Of a stretch of DNA of 64,000 bases, positions 1 to 8,531 are shown piece after piece. Where the stretch lies: the NCBI GenBank assembly GCA_032161045.1, contig JAVHTH010000009.1; one strand, written 5' to 3'. Under the pieces are notes generated by a model. The model searched no databases, was not told the DNA's origin, and saw only the letters and a program-made list of their open reading frames with translations. Each line of letters begins with the position of its first letter. Positions within the stretch are counted from its first letter, which is position 1. The position numbers were made by a program, and so were the translations under genes. This DNA is from Fervidibacter sinensis (GTDB taxonomy: Bacteria; Armatimonadota; Fervidibacteria; Fervidibacterales; Fervidibacteraceae).

Positions 1-70
1 CCCGCCAAAGCGAAGGGTCTTACCGTAGTGTTGCGAGTTCTCCACGCATAACGGAAAGGAGGGAAGGAGT

Positions 71-1081
71 ATGAAGTTGAGATTGGTGGTAACGGTTGCG
101 TTGACGGTTTTAGGGATTGTTGGCTCAACCCTCGTCGCTCAAAGGCAACTTTCGGGAACCATTAGGATTGACGGTTCGTCAAGCGTTTACTTGCTCACCG
201 AGGCAATTGCGGAGGAGTTCCAGCGAGCCAACCCGCGCGTTCGCGTCACTGTCGGCATCTCGGGAACAGGTGGTGGGTTCAAGAAATTTGCTCGCGGTGA
301 GGTTGACCTAATTGGAGCATCGCGCCCTATCCGAGCAGTTGAAGATGAGGCTTGTCGCAAAAACAAAATCGCCTATATTGAACTCCCCGTCGCTTACGAT
401 GCGATTGCTATTGTTGTCAACCCCGCAAACAATTGGTGCAACTACTTGACCGTTGATGAACTGAAGAAGATGTGGGAGCCAGAGGCTCAAGGGAAGATCA
501 CCCGTTGGTCACAAATCCGCAAGGGTTTCCCAAACCGCCCCTTGAAACTTTTCGGTGCTGGCGCTGATAGTGGGACTTATGATTTCTTCACCGCCGCAAT
601 CGTTGGCAAGGAGCATGCGAGTCGTGGAGATTACATGAGCAGTGAGGATGACAACCAACTCGTGCAGGGAATTGCCAGCGATCCCAATGCGTTGGGATTT
701 CTGCCATTCGCCTACTATGTTGAGAATCAGCAGCGACTAAAACTCGTTGCAATCCAGTGCAAATGCCACAACAACGGGAAACCGATAAAGCCCAGTGAAG
801 GAGCAGTTCGTCGGAACCTATACCACCTCGCCCGCCCTCTGTTCATCTATGTCAACCGAAAGTCTGCAGACAAACCCGAAGTGGCAGCCTTTGTTGAGTT
901 TTACCTCAAAAACGCAAGCACTCTTTCCAAAGAAGTCGGTTACATCCCTCTTCCAAAGCAGGCATATGATTTGGCGTTACAAAGGTTCCGGAAGCGGATC
1001 GTTGGTTCAATGTTTGGGGCAAAAGGAGCACAAGTTGGTGTGACAATTGAGCAAGTGCTCGCTGCCGAAGCGAAGAAATGA
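71..1081 (+). CDS. pstS: PstS-like phosphate ABC transporter substrate-binding protein
   Basis: Secreted phosphate-binding protein that would deliver phosphate to a Pst-type ABC importer. Residues 1-23 form a signal peptide (basic MKLR start, hydrophobic core, Ala-Gln near the cleavage region). The mature N-terminus carries the PstS pattern DGSSSVYLLTEAIAEEF, then GISGTGGGFKKF around residue 63 and ADSGTYDFF around residue 165, the loops that coordinate the anion in this family. Length (336 residues) is normal for PstS. The start follows a strong AAGGAGGGAAGGAG ribosome binding site. No permease or ATPase follows; the rest of a pst operon may lie upstream of the window. A related oxyanion-binding role cannot be excluded. 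Confidence 0.86.
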   Translation: MKLRLVVTVALTVLGIVGSTLVAQRQLSGTIRIDGSSSVYLLTEAIAEEFQRANPRVRVTVGISGTGGGFKKFARGEVDLIGASRPIRAVEDEACRKNKIAYIELPVAYDAIAIVVNPANNWCNYLTVDELKKMWEPEAQGKITRWSQIRKGFPNRPLKLFGAGADSGTYDFFTAAIVGKEHASRGDYMSSEDDNQLVQGIASDPNALGFLPFAYYVENQQRLKLVAIQCKCHNNGKPIKPSEGAVRRNLYHLARPLFIYVNRKSADKPEVAAFVEFYLKNASTLSKEVGYIPLPKQAYDLALQRFRKRIVGSMFGAKGAQVGVTIEQVLAAEAKK

Positions 1082-1521
1082 GCCAGCCCGCTTTAAGGGT
1101 AGGTGTAAAAACTTGGTGCCAAGGCTCGGATTTGAGCAGAAAATTCCCGAGACGCCTGTGTTTTAATCGCAAGTGACTTTAGCGCAATCGCTTTGCTAAG
1201 TTGCAAAAACACAAACTCACTTTCCCACTTCCGCCCTCAAATTCCATAAACCAAAGCCTTCATTTGAAACGAACCAACGCACCAAACTTTGCCATTCAGG
1301 TCGCTAAAGCATTTTAAACGGTCAGTCTTCGTCATCAAACCCACGATGACTTTAACCTGATGTGGAGATGAGGACTTGACATCATGATTAAGTGGTGACA
1401 AACTTGCAGTCAACCTAACCTGTTTTTGCACCTTGAAAACCGAAAAGTGGAATGGGGTCGGATTTTTCGGGGATCGGAGTTTGAGGTTGAAAACGGCAAT
1501 AGGGAAAAGAGGTTGAGACTT

Positions 1522-1738
1522 CGCACTCAGCACCCCGCACTCCGCACCAACTTTTGACCCGACCTTGAGGGGACGGCGACCGGTCTTTTGCGAAGGCAAC
1601 TATCTCGTGATAGTTGATTCCGACCCGACCTTGAGGGGACGGCGGAAATGGGTGCGGGGTGCTGGGTTCAGAGTGCGAGGTTGAAACGGCAACAAAAAGA
1701 TTTGAAACCCCGCACTTAGCACTCCGCACACCGCACCC
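1522..1738. repeat. heptanucleotide tandem repeats (CGCACTC type), three blocks
   Basis: Four seven-base units each at 1522-1549 (CGCACTC, AGCACCC, CGCACTC, CGCACCA), at 1650-1677 in inverted orientation (GGGTGCG, GGGTGCT, GGGTTCA, GAGTGCG) and at 1711-1738 (CGCACTT, AGCACTC, CGCACAC, CGCACCC). Period seven is exact with no indels. A further block is at 41525-41545. They resemble the short tandemly repeated heptanucleotides known from filamentous cyanobacteria; function unknown. Confidence 0.75.
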
Positions 1739-1765
1739 GCTTTTGACCCGAAAGTGAGGGGACGA
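1556..1765. repeat. 21-bp direct repeat, CRISPR-like spacing (degenerate)
   Basis: GACCCGACCTTGAGGGGACG(G) occurs identically at 1556-1576 and 1622-1642, a 66-base period, with a diverged third copy at 1745-1765 (GACCCGAAAGTGAGGGGACG). The unit has an imperfect hairpin (CCG-A-CC / GG-GGA-CGG). Period and hairpin are compatible with a decayed CRISPR array next to cas6. Three copies, one diverged, with an irregular second interval of 123 bases, are too few to call an array. Confidence 0.45.
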
Positions 1766-1768
1766 TAG

Positions 1769-2717
1769 ATGTTGCAGTTTACTCGGCTCAGGTTTGAAGC
1801 GAAAGTGATAGGAGAGGGGACACTTCCAAGGTTTTTCGGTCCAACCTTGAGGGGCGCTTTGGGATTAACTTTCCGAAAAATGGTTTGCGTAACTCACCTT
1901 GAGGAATGTTCTTTGTGCCTTCTGAAGTTCCAGTGTCCTTTCACTCGCTTCTTTGAACCCTTCTCCCCTCCCGACCATCCTTTTTTCAAAACGACTGCAA
2001 CAGATGCCTCGCCCTTTCGTCCTCCAAGTTCCATCCCCCTCTAAAGAACCAGTCCCATTCAACACTGAAGACATCCTCACCTTTCGCCTCGTCCTTTGGC
2101 ACCAAGTTGAAACTTTACTGCCATACATCATTGTCGCAGTTCAAAGAACCTTTGAGAAGGGGATCGGTCAAGGTTTGAAGGCGAGGTTGGAAAGGGTAGT
2201 TGCTGAGGTCAAAGGTGAGGAGAAAGTGATTTTTGACGACGAACAAGGTCTCGTCTCAACGAAACTTCCTTTCGTTTCTGTTGATGAAATTATGTGCCAA
2301 CCAAATCAAACTATCAAATCTTTGACTGTTCATTTTTTGACGCCGACGAGGATAGAACTTTCGGGCAAGTTGCAAAATCCCGTAACTTTCCCATCACTCA
2401 TCAAGGCTTCAAACGAGCGAGGTAGGGCTTTGTTTTGGGCTTACGAACAGAAAGAACCGAGTTGGGATGGGAAAGGTTTGGTTTTGGCTTCGGAGGAAGT
2501 GAAGATGGTAAGGTGGGGACAGGAATGGATGGATTTGCGGAGGTTTTCAAGGAGGCAAGGGGAGAGGTTGAAGATAGGAGGAGTTGTTGGTTGGGCTGAG
2601 TTTGAAGGTGAGGAACTTTCGTCATTTGTTCCTTTGCTTCGTTTGATGGAATGGGTTCATGTTGGGAAGTTGGGGACGATGGGATTAGGTCAAGTCAAAG
2701 TTGAAACACGAAATTGA
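1769..2717 (+). pseudogene. cas6: CRISPR pre-crRNA endoribonuclease Cas6, frameshifted
   Basis: Two overlapping frames make one Cas6 of about 315 residues. The N-terminal part (from ATG 1769) has FGPTLRGALGLTFRKMVC and a Cys-rich CSLCLLKFQC segment. The C-terminal part, read in the next frame up to 2717, has the Cas6 C-terminal signature RFSRRQGERLKIGG, then LRLMEWVHVGKLG and the glycine-rich loop MGLGQVKVE. The break lies near 1980-1990 in CCTTTTTTCAAAA: dropping one base from the T run joins HPF to KRLQQMPRPFVLQ, which restores the family pattern. It could be an inactivating mutation, homopolymer slippage or a sequencing error. No other cas gene lies in the window. Confidence 0.85.
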
Positions 2718-3042
2718 AGATCCCGCAAAAACTTTGACCTCAAACGAACATCCCGTCGGTTCTTTGATCTCCTTTCCTTAACCTGCCCAACTTTGACCGG
2801 CAGAACTCGCTTTACGAATTTCTCCACGACCTGCCCCAAAACCCTTTCATTTCGTCAACACCAACGAATTCCTTCTCCGCCTTCGTCAAAATCATCACTC
2901 GGTGGATGTTTCCTCTTGAGAAAGTGATTTGTTTGAAGTGACAGGGGGCGTGAAGTTACCGTGACCTTCAGGCTTTTGGGATGTGGGAAGGGTTTGTCAA
3001 GAGGGGATGTGGGAAATCACAAGTCTTTTGTTTTCTGAAAAT
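2718..3042. other. intergenic stretch without identified gene
   Basis: I see no gene that I can support. A minus-strand frame at about 2826-2930 reads protein-like (MILTKAEKEFVGVDEMKGFW, 27 residues from its ATG), but it is too short and unmatched to call; it may be the remnant of a gene. Confidence 0.4.
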
Positions 3043-3117
3043 TGGTGCCAGGGCGCGGAGTCGAACCGCGGACACCCGGATTTTCAGTCCGGTGCTCTAC
3101 CGCTGAGCTACCCTGGC
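3043..3117 (-). tRNA. tRNA-Phe(GAA)
   Basis: Complete cloverleaf on the minus strand: acceptor GCCAGGG pairs with CCCTGGC, D-arm GCTCAGCGGTAGAGC, anticodon loop CTGAAAA giving GAA, T-arm GCGGTTCGACTCCGC, encoded 3' CCA. It lies 11 bases downstream of tRNA-Asp and is probably co-transcribed with it. Confidence 0.97.
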
Positions 3118-3128
3118 GCTGAGGGTCA

Positions 3129-3206
3129 TGGCGGGCCCGACGGGATTTGAACCCGCGACCTCCGGCTTGACAGGCCGACGTGCTAACCAGGCTGCACCAC
3201 GGGCCC
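3129..3206 (-). tRNA. tRNA-Asp(GTC)
   Basis: Minus-strand cloverleaf: acceptor GGGCCCG with CGGGCCC, anticodon loop CTGTCAA giving GTC, T-arm CGGGTTCAAATCCCG, encoded CCA. First gene of a tRNA-Asp/tRNA-Phe pair. Confidence 0.97.
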
Positions 3207-3223
3207 GCCACCTCGCACCTACA

Positions 3224-3252
3224 AGTTTAGAGCAAAAATTCTCTGCCGTCAA
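3224..3252 (-). promoter_or_regulatory. promoter of the tRNA-Asp/tRNA-Phe pair
   Basis: On the minus strand TTGACG (3252-3247), exactly 17 bases, then TAAACT (3229-3224), with the mature tRNA-Asp 5' end 17 bases further on. A good sigma-70-type match placed just behind the permease stop codon. Confidence 0.65.
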
Positions 3253-3256
3253 CACT

Positions 3257-4204
3257 TTATCCCCTGCGCCTCCATTGGTCAAACAAAACAGCCAAAACGA
3301 CCAACGCTCCCAAAATCACCTGCTGCCATTCATAAGGGATATTGAGCAAGTCACTGCCATTTCGGATAACTGCCATTAACAGTGCGCCGAGAACTGTCCC
3401 CAAAACGCTCCCTCTACCTCCCGCTAAACTCGCGCCACCAATAACCGCTGCAGCAATCGCGTGCAACTCATAGAGTTGACCTCCCGTAGGTTGACCGACG
3501 GATAACCTTGCCGTCTCAATAATGCCACCTATCGCTGTCGTCAAACCGCAAAGGATGAACACAATCAACAACACCAAATTGACAGGTATGCCAGAGAGAC
3601 GAGCGGCTTCTCGGTTACCGCCCACTGCGTAGATGTATCTTCCGAATCGGGTGAACGAAAGCAAAATTTCTGTCAATACCGCCACAATTGCGGCTATCAG
3701 GAACGGGATGGGTATTCCCAACCATCGTCCCGTTCCCAACTCCAAGAAAGGCTCAAATCGGGGTTCCTGCGGGATGAAAACATTTTGAGCCTTGCTGAGC
3801 ACAAGGGCGAGCCCACGAGCCACCCCCATCATCCCCAAAGTCGCGATGAAGGGCGGGATTCGCCCTTTCGTCACCAAGAAACCATTCACAAAGCCGCATC
3901 CCATTCCAACCAGCAAACCGGAAAATATCGCCACGAAAATCGGTTTCTCGGCAGCCAACAAAAGTGCAGTCACGACACCGACAAGCGCTAAAACTGACCC
4001 CACGGAAAGGTCAATTCCGCCGGCAATGATGACTAAAGTTTGCCCTGCAGCCAATGTGACTATGACAGCGGTTTGAAATCCGATGTTGCTCAAATTCTCC
4101 AATTTGCGAAAATTTGGGTCGTAAAGGGACAGAGCAAAACTGATTGTCAGCAACGCCACTAACGGCGCCACCCATTCTGCCTGCCAAATCCTTTGCCACC
4201 GCAT
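3257..4204 (-). CDS. RbsC-type sugar ABC transporter permease
   Basis: Inner-membrane permease of the ribose/xylose/galactose ABC family (BPD_transp_2). About 315 residues with eight to ten hydrophobic segments, and the family signature AGGIDLSVGSVLALVG near residue 60, followed by GFVNGFLVTKGRIPPFIATLG. The start ATG 4204 is chosen because AGGAGG sits just upstream; the frame stays open further 5' but is not hydrophobic there. No ATP-binding or periplasmic binding gene is adjacent, so the permease is an orphan in this window and its substrate cannot be named. A relative is at 38050-39012. Confidence 0.9.
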   Translation of the reverse strand: MRWQRIWQAEWVAPLVALLTISFALSLYDPNFRKLENLSNIGFQTAVIVTLAAGQTLVIIAGGIDLSVGSVLALVGVVTALLLAAEKPIFVAIFSGLLVGMGCGFVNGFLVTKGRIPPFIATLGMMGVARGLALVLSKAQNVFIPQEPRFEPFLELGTGRWLGIPIPFLIAAIVAVLTEILLSFTRFGRYIYAVGGNREAARLSGIPVNLVLLIVFILCGLTTAIGGIIETARLSVGQPTGGQLYELHAIAAAVIGGASLAGGRGSVLGTVLGALLMAVIRNGSDLLNIPYEWQQVILGALVVLAVLFDQWRRRG

Positions 4205-4327
4205 GACTTTTCCTCCTTTGCCGATGCCATTGTAGCACTTCCTGACAAAGCAATGGCAAAATCCTTTGGACATTAGAACTTCGGACAAAAATTTGTCAAC
4301 CCAACTCGGTTAGGGAGGTTTGGAGTA

Positions 4328-5176
4328 ATGCAGTGGCTTGATGACCTAATCTTGTGGGCTTTGCGCGAGGATGCTCCACTTGGGGACATCACGACGGAAG
4401 CCATTGTCCCTGAAGACGCCCAAGGAAGTGCGGTCATGGTGGCGAAACAAGAGGGAGTTATTTGTGGCTTGCCTATTGCAGCGAAGGTTTTCTCCTTGCT
4501 GGACCCGTCAGCGATGTTAGAAGCGAAAGTGGAAGAAGGCGAATGGGTTGATGCTGGCAAGGTAATTGCCGAAGTGAAAGGAAAACTGAAAGCACTTTTG
4601 ATAGGCGAAAGAACTGCCCTGAACTTCGTCCAGCGCCTTTCGGGAATTGCCACCTTGACAAGACAGTTTGTGAACAAAGTTGCGCCATACGGAGTCAAAA
4701 TTGCAGACACTCGCAAAACTACGCCTTTGCACCGTGCTTTGGAAAAGTATGCAGTCCGGTGCGGTGGCGGCATCAATCATCGCTTTTCTCTCTCCGATGG
4801 GGTTCTCATCAAAGACAACCATGTCCGAGTTGCAGGTAGCCTTGCAGAAGCAGTAAGTCGCGTTCGGGCACGAGCACATCACCTGCTGCGAATTGAAGTG
4901 GAAGCACACAATTTGGCTCAAGTGAAAGAGGCGCTGGAGTGCGATGTGGATGCCATTTTGCTGGACAACTTCAGTTTAGATGAAATTCGCGAAGCCGTTC
5001 GCCTTGCTCAAGAGTGGAGTCAACGAACGGGCAAGCAAAGACCTTTACTGGAAGTCTCCGGTGGCATTAACTTGGAAAATGTTGAAGCCATCGCTCAAAC
5101 AGGTATTGACATTATCTCCGTCGGAGCGCTAACCCACTCGGCACCCGCTCTGGACATAAGTTTGGAGATTGAGTGA
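4328..5176 (+). CDS. nadC: nicotinate-nucleotide pyrophosphorylase (carboxylating)
   Basis: Converts quinolinate and PRPP to nicotinate mononucleotide, CO2 and pyrophosphate in de novo NAD synthesis. 282 residues, the usual NadC length. Visible family segments: EDAPLGDITTEAIV at the N-terminus, GERTALNFVQRLSGIAT, the substrate-binding ADTRKTTPLHRALEKYAVRC with GGINHR, IKDNH, and the barrel strands EVEAHNLAQ, AILLDNF and EVSGGINLENV. The ATG follows a GGGAGG ribosome binding site. No nadA or nadB is next to it. The next gene follows with a gap of 80 bases. Confidence 0.97.
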   Translation: MQWLDDLILWALREDAPLGDITTEAIVPEDAQGSAVMVAKQEGVICGLPIAAKVFSLLDPSAMLEAKVEEGEWVDAGKVIAEVKGKLKALLIGERTALNFVQRLSGIATLTRQFVNKVAPYGVKIADTRKTTPLHRALEKYAVRCGGGINHRFSLSDGVLIKDNHVRVAGSLAEAVSRVRARAHHLLRIEVEAHNLAQVKEALECDVDAILLDNFSLDEIREAVRLAQEWSQRTGKQRPLLEVSGGINLENVEAIAQTGIDIISVGALTHSAPALDISLEIE

Positions 5177-5256
5177 CTGAGTTCACAACCTTTTTGTGCA
5201 CATTGCGTCATCCTTTTAATGACCCAAGCCGCCACCGATTAGGAGGGCGATGGCAA

Positions 5257-6228
5257 GTGAAGTGTCGGCTTGCATTCATTGTGCTTGCGCTCACCGGATT
5301 AATTGTCAACGGTTGGGCACAAGAGACCGAACCTCCCAAGACGGAGAGGATAGATGGGACTGTCAAGGGTATAATCGTTGGGCTCAGTCGGGTGACTTTG
5401 GCTGTCTTGTCAACAAACCAAATTATGACCTACCTGCACGCAAGCCAAGATAAGTTGCCATCATGGGTGCGAACGGGAATAGAGGTGACGGTGCATTACC
5501 GGAGGGAAAAGGATGGCAGTTTGTGGATTGAACAAATCACGACATACAAACCACCTGAACCTACCCCGACCATATCGGTCGTCACACAAACCCCAATTGT
5601 CAACCCTTTCAACGCATTTCCAAATACACAACCGTCAACAAACATCGCACCTACTGCATCATCTCAACCTCGTCAGGGTTCAGTGGCGGATTTGAGGGAG
5701 CGCCAATTGGGTTCTCGCGGATTGACTTCCGCTCTACAGAGCCGAATGCTTTCTCTTGACCCGATAGAGGCGGAAGTGCTTCGCTTGCTCCCACACTATA
5801 AGGCTGCCGTGAAGTATTTCAACCCGAACTTGACCGACGAGCAAGCAACGACCTTTGCTACCGCCATCTTGAGGTCAAGCATACGAAACGGGGTTGACCC
5901 TCGCTTGGTCGTTGCGGTTATTGCGTGTGAGTCCTCTTTCAAACCCGATGCGGTTGGGAAGAAAGGTGAAATTGGGTTGGGACAGTTGAAACCTGAAACA
6001 GCGGCGGGTTTGGGAGTTGACCCCTATGACCCGGTTCAGAACATTGACGGCTGCGTCAGATATTTGCGAGCGCAACTTGACAGGTTCGGTTCATTGGAAC
6101 TTGCCCTCGCTGCCTATAACGCAGGTCCTAACGCTGTAAGCAGAGCAGGGGGAATACCGCAAAACGGCATCACGCCAAGGTATGTGCAAAAAGTTCTGGA
6201 CTTGTATCGGCGGCTTTGCGGTCAATGA
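5257..6228 (+). CDS. secreted lytic transglycosylase (SLT domain)
   Basis: Would cleave the MurNAc-GlcNAc bond of peptidoglycan outside the membrane. The GTG at 5257 is preferred because AGGAGG lies 10 bases upstream and the reading begins a signal peptide (KCRLAFIVLALTGLIVNGWA). A longer frame opens at 5173 but adds non-secretory sequence. After a small beta-rich domain and a Pro/Thr/Ser-rich linker comes the C-terminal SLT domain with catalytic Glu225 in ACESSF, then GEIGLGQLKPETA, and AAYNAGPNAV. 323 residues. It probably serves wall turnover. Confidence 0.9.
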   Translation: MKCRLAFIVLALTGLIVNGWAQETEPPKTERIDGTVKGIIVGLSRVTLAVLSTNQIMTYLHASQDKLPSWVRTGIEVTVHYRREKDGSLWIEQITTYKPPEPTPTISVVTQTPIVNPFNAFPNTQPSTNIAPTASSQPRQGSVADLRERQLGSRGLTSALQSRMLSLDPIEAEVLRLLPHYKAAVKYFNPNLTDEQATTFATAILRSSIRNGVDPRLVVAVIACESSFKPDAVGKKGEIGLGQLKPETAAGLGVDPYDPVQNIDGCVRYLRAQLDRFGSLELALAAYNAGPNAVSRAGGIPQNGITPRYVQKVLDLYRRLCGQ

Positions 6229-6243
6229 ACGGAGCGGGTGAGG

Positions 6244-6903
6244 ATGAGCGATGTTGCAAAATCATCGGTGATAGCGGTTGTGGGAATTCTGTTGACCCTC
6301 GCTTGTTACTTTGCCCCCTACAACCAACACATCCACTGGATCCAATGGTGCCTTTGGGGATTTTTTTGCGGGTTTCTTTTGCCATTAAGCATTGTGGTTG
6401 CGTTGGGTTTGTCCGCCAAGGGTTTAGGGTTGACAATTGGTGATTGGCGGTTTGGAGCAATGAGCGTTTTTCTTGGACTCGCAGTTATGTTTGGGTTTGG
6501 GATTTGGGCGTCGCATCAGCCTGAATTTCAGGCTTACTACTTTGCAATTGCGTTGCAACACAAAAACTCGCCGGTCCTGTTTTGGCTGTCACTCCTCGCC
6601 TACATGACAGGTTGGGAGTTTTTGTTCAGGGGATTCTTGTTCTTTGGTTTGGCTGGCAAGCCTGAGAAAGATGAACTGTTTCCCAACAAGCCAAAAGTTT
6701 GGTTCGCAGTTGGCTTTTCAACGCTTCTGTTTGGTCTCAGCCACTGGGGCAAACCCTTGCCTGAATTGGCAGGTTCGTTCGTTGCGGGCGTGATTTTGTG
6801 CTTGATTGCGTGGCGAACTCGTTCGTGTTTAGCGCCGATTTTGCTTCACACCTTTGTCTTCGGAATGTTTACGGCAATGGTTCAATTCCGCCTCGCAATT
6901 TGA
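6244..6903 (+). CDS. CPBP family intramembrane metalloprotease
   Basis: About 219 residues with six or seven hydrophobic helices. The C-terminal half carries the CPBP (Abi/CAAX protease-like) motifs: GWEFLFRGFL, a variant of EExxxR in which the first Glu is Trp, then FGLSHWG (FxxxH), and a final LAPILLHTFVFG with the second His. Such proteins cleave prenylated or other membrane peptides or mature bacteriocins; the substrate here is unknown. ATG 6244 is chosen over GTG 6238 for spacing to GGAG at 6231. Loss of the first motif Glu makes activity less certain. Confidence 0.78.
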   Translation: MSDVAKSSVIAVVGILLTLACYFAPYNQHIHWIQWCLWGFFCGFLLPLSIVVALGLSAKGLGLTIGDWRFGAMSVFLGLAVMFGFGIWASHQPEFQAYYFAIALQHKNSPVLFWLSLLAYMTGWEFLFRGFLFFGLAGKPEKDELFPNKPKVWFAVGFSTLLFGLSHWGKPLPELAGSFVAGVILCLIAWRTRSCLAPILLHTFVFGMFTAMVQFRLAI

Positions 6904-6958
6904 GTGCTAAATTTCTCGTCGGTAAAGGCAACCTTTGTTGGAAGGAGGCAAGGTTGCG

Positions 6959-8230
6959 ATGGCAAAGCAAAATTTGGACGAATCACGGCGGTCATTTTTA
7001 AGAACTTTGGGATTGGCAGCGGCAGGAACAATTACGATTGGATGGAAGCAAAGCAAAGCCTATTCGCTTGCTGGTAGTCATCGTGTCATTGGTGCGAACG
7101 AGCGAATTGGCGTTGGAGTCATCGGTTGCGGCGGGCAAGGAGTGACACATATTCGGACGATGCAGCGACTTCAAAAAGAGGGCGAAAATATCGCCATCGT
7201 TGCCGTTTGCGATGTTTACCAAAAGCGACTTGACCGAGCCGCCCAGATTGCGAACGCAAAATCCTACCGAGACTATCGCAAACTCCTTGAAGACCCAGAT
7301 GTTGATGCGGTTTTCATCGTCACACCAGAACACTGGCACGCGAAAATGACCCTTGACGCTCTTGATGCTGGCAAGGACATTTACCTTGAAAAGCCGATTA
7401 CGCGCTACTTGGATGAATCTTTCGCCGTTTACAACGCTGCGATGAAAAGCAAAAGCGTCATCCAAGTAGGCTCTCAATGGACTTCGGAAGAGCGTTGGCG
7501 CAAAGCGGCGGAGTTGGTGAAAGAAGGAAGGCTTGGCAAATTAGTTTGGTCACAAACGAGTTACTGCCGCAACTCAAAAGGCGGCGAGTGGAATTATCCG
7601 ATTGACCCTGATGCGAAACCGGGCGTGAATTTGGACTGGGACATGTTCCTCGGACCGGCTCCGAAACGACCTTGGGATCCCGAACGGTTCTTTCGTTGGA
7701 AAAAGTTCCTTGACTACACTGGTGGCATCGTGACGAACTTGTTCCCTCATGTTTTGCACCAAATTTTCATCGTCATTGGCGCCGAGTTCCCGACGCGAGT
7801 TGTCGCAACTGGAGGAATTTTTGTCCATAAAGACCGAGAAGTTCCAGACACTTTCCACATGATGGCTGAATTTCCGAGCGGTCATGTTTTGGTAGTTGTC
7901 GGCTCAACGGCAAATGAGCGTGGGCTTGAGGTTTTGGTTCGCGGTCACAAAGCGAACATGCTTTTGAGTGGGAGAAACATCGTGGTTCAACCTGAGCGAA
8001 TTTACGCTGATGAGGTTGAACCGATCACCATTGAAGCACCACCTCTGCCTGACCCGCTTCCTGCCCACCACCGCAATTTCTTTGAGTGCGTCCGCGACCG
8101 CACGAAGAAACCCAACTGCCCAATTGACATCGCTCACAAAGTCATGGTCACACTCGCCCTCGCCGAACTTTCCTACCGCGAGGGCAAGATGAAAATCTTT
8201 GACCCGGAAACGCAAAGGGTCATCGCATAG
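6959..8230 (+). CDS. Tat-exported Gfo/Idh/MocA family oxidoreductase
   Basis: NAD(P)-dependent sugar-type oxidoreductase with a twin-arginine leader (SRRSFLRTLGLAAAG, residues 9-23). The Rossmann motif GVIGCGGQGVTH follows near residue 55, then CDVYQKR, TPEHWHA and the family EKPITRY motif. The C-terminal domain has GGIVTNLFPHVLHQI and CPIDIAHKVMVTLALAE. About 423 residues. ATG 6959 sits behind GAAGGAGG. It is distinct from the six-gene array at 16-24 kb but has the same export and fold. The substrate, presumably a sugar or sugar acid in the periplasm, cannot be read from sequence. Confidence 0.88.
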   Translation: MAKQNLDESRRSFLRTLGLAAAGTITIGWKQSKAYSLAGSHRVIGANERIGVGVIGCGGQGVTHIRTMQRLQKEGENIAIVAVCDVYQKRLDRAAQIANAKSYRDYRKLLEDPDVDAVFIVTPEHWHAKMTLDALDAGKDIYLEKPITRYLDESFAVYNAAMKSKSVIQVGSQWTSEERWRKAAELVKEGRLGKLVWSQTSYCRNSKGGEWNYPIDPDAKPGVNLDWDMFLGPAPKRPWDPERFFRWKKFLDYTGGIVTNLFPHVLHQIFIVIGAEFPTRVVATGGIFVHKDREVPDTFHMMAEFPSGHVLVVVGSTANERGLEVLVRGHKANMLLSGRNIVVQPERIYADEVEPITIEAPPLPDPLPAHHRNFFECVRDRTKKPNCPIDIAHKVMVTLALAELSYREGKMKIFDPETQRVIA

Positions 8231-8531
8231 GGAGCAAGAGATTTGCGCTGTGGGAAGGAGAGGCTCCTGCCGAACCAAAAAGAAGTTCGTGGGTCAGGCT
8301 CCTGCCTGACCGAAAAATTGGCACGCCGGGAGGCATGTCCTACGAATTGGGTGTTTCCTCGGAGGGCTCTGCTCCTGCCAAGCCGAAGAAAAACCAAGCA
8401 GACAGGCAAATTGGTATTTCGGCAAATGAGCACGGGATTTAAGCATTCACGCTTACACCCAGAACGACTAACTCGCAACTCAGAACGCCCAACGAATTTG
8501 TTGTGCTAAACTTTCGCTGCGGGTGATGTGA
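8231..8531. repeat. dispersed GGAGG/CTCCTGCC palindromic repeats
   Basis: This 301-base gap has no gene. It contains three diverged units of one repeat: 8252-8280 (AGGCTCCTGCCGAACC), 8291-8311 (GGTCAGGCTCCTGCCTGACC, a perfect hairpin) and 8361-8395 (GGAGGGCTCTGCTCCTGCC then AGCCGAAG). The same unit recurs at 11411, 21726, 34495 and 36889. Confidence 0.7.

Larger units (their letters stand above)
1082..1768. other. repeat-rich non-coding stretch upstream of cas6
   Basis: No convincing gene. Short open frames on the minus strand are low-complexity and match no family I know. The second half holds three blocks of heptanucleotide repeats and three copies of a 21-base direct repeat, listed separately. 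The first half (1082-1500) shows nothing I can name. Confidence 0.6.

Noticed and set aside
1237..1729. Minus-strand open frames of 104-120 residues
   Set aside because: They run through the direct and heptad repeats, have repeat-driven composition (PSPQGRV twice), no ribosome binding site and no family resemblance.
2826..2930. Short minus-strand protein-like frame (27 residues from its ATG)
   Set aside because: Too short, no clear ribosome binding site and no homologue I recognise; left as a possible remnant.
6244..6903. CPBP protein as part of a bacteriocin or toxin cluster
   Set aside because: No peptide, immunity or export gene is adjacent; neighbours are a wall enzyme and an oxidoreductase.
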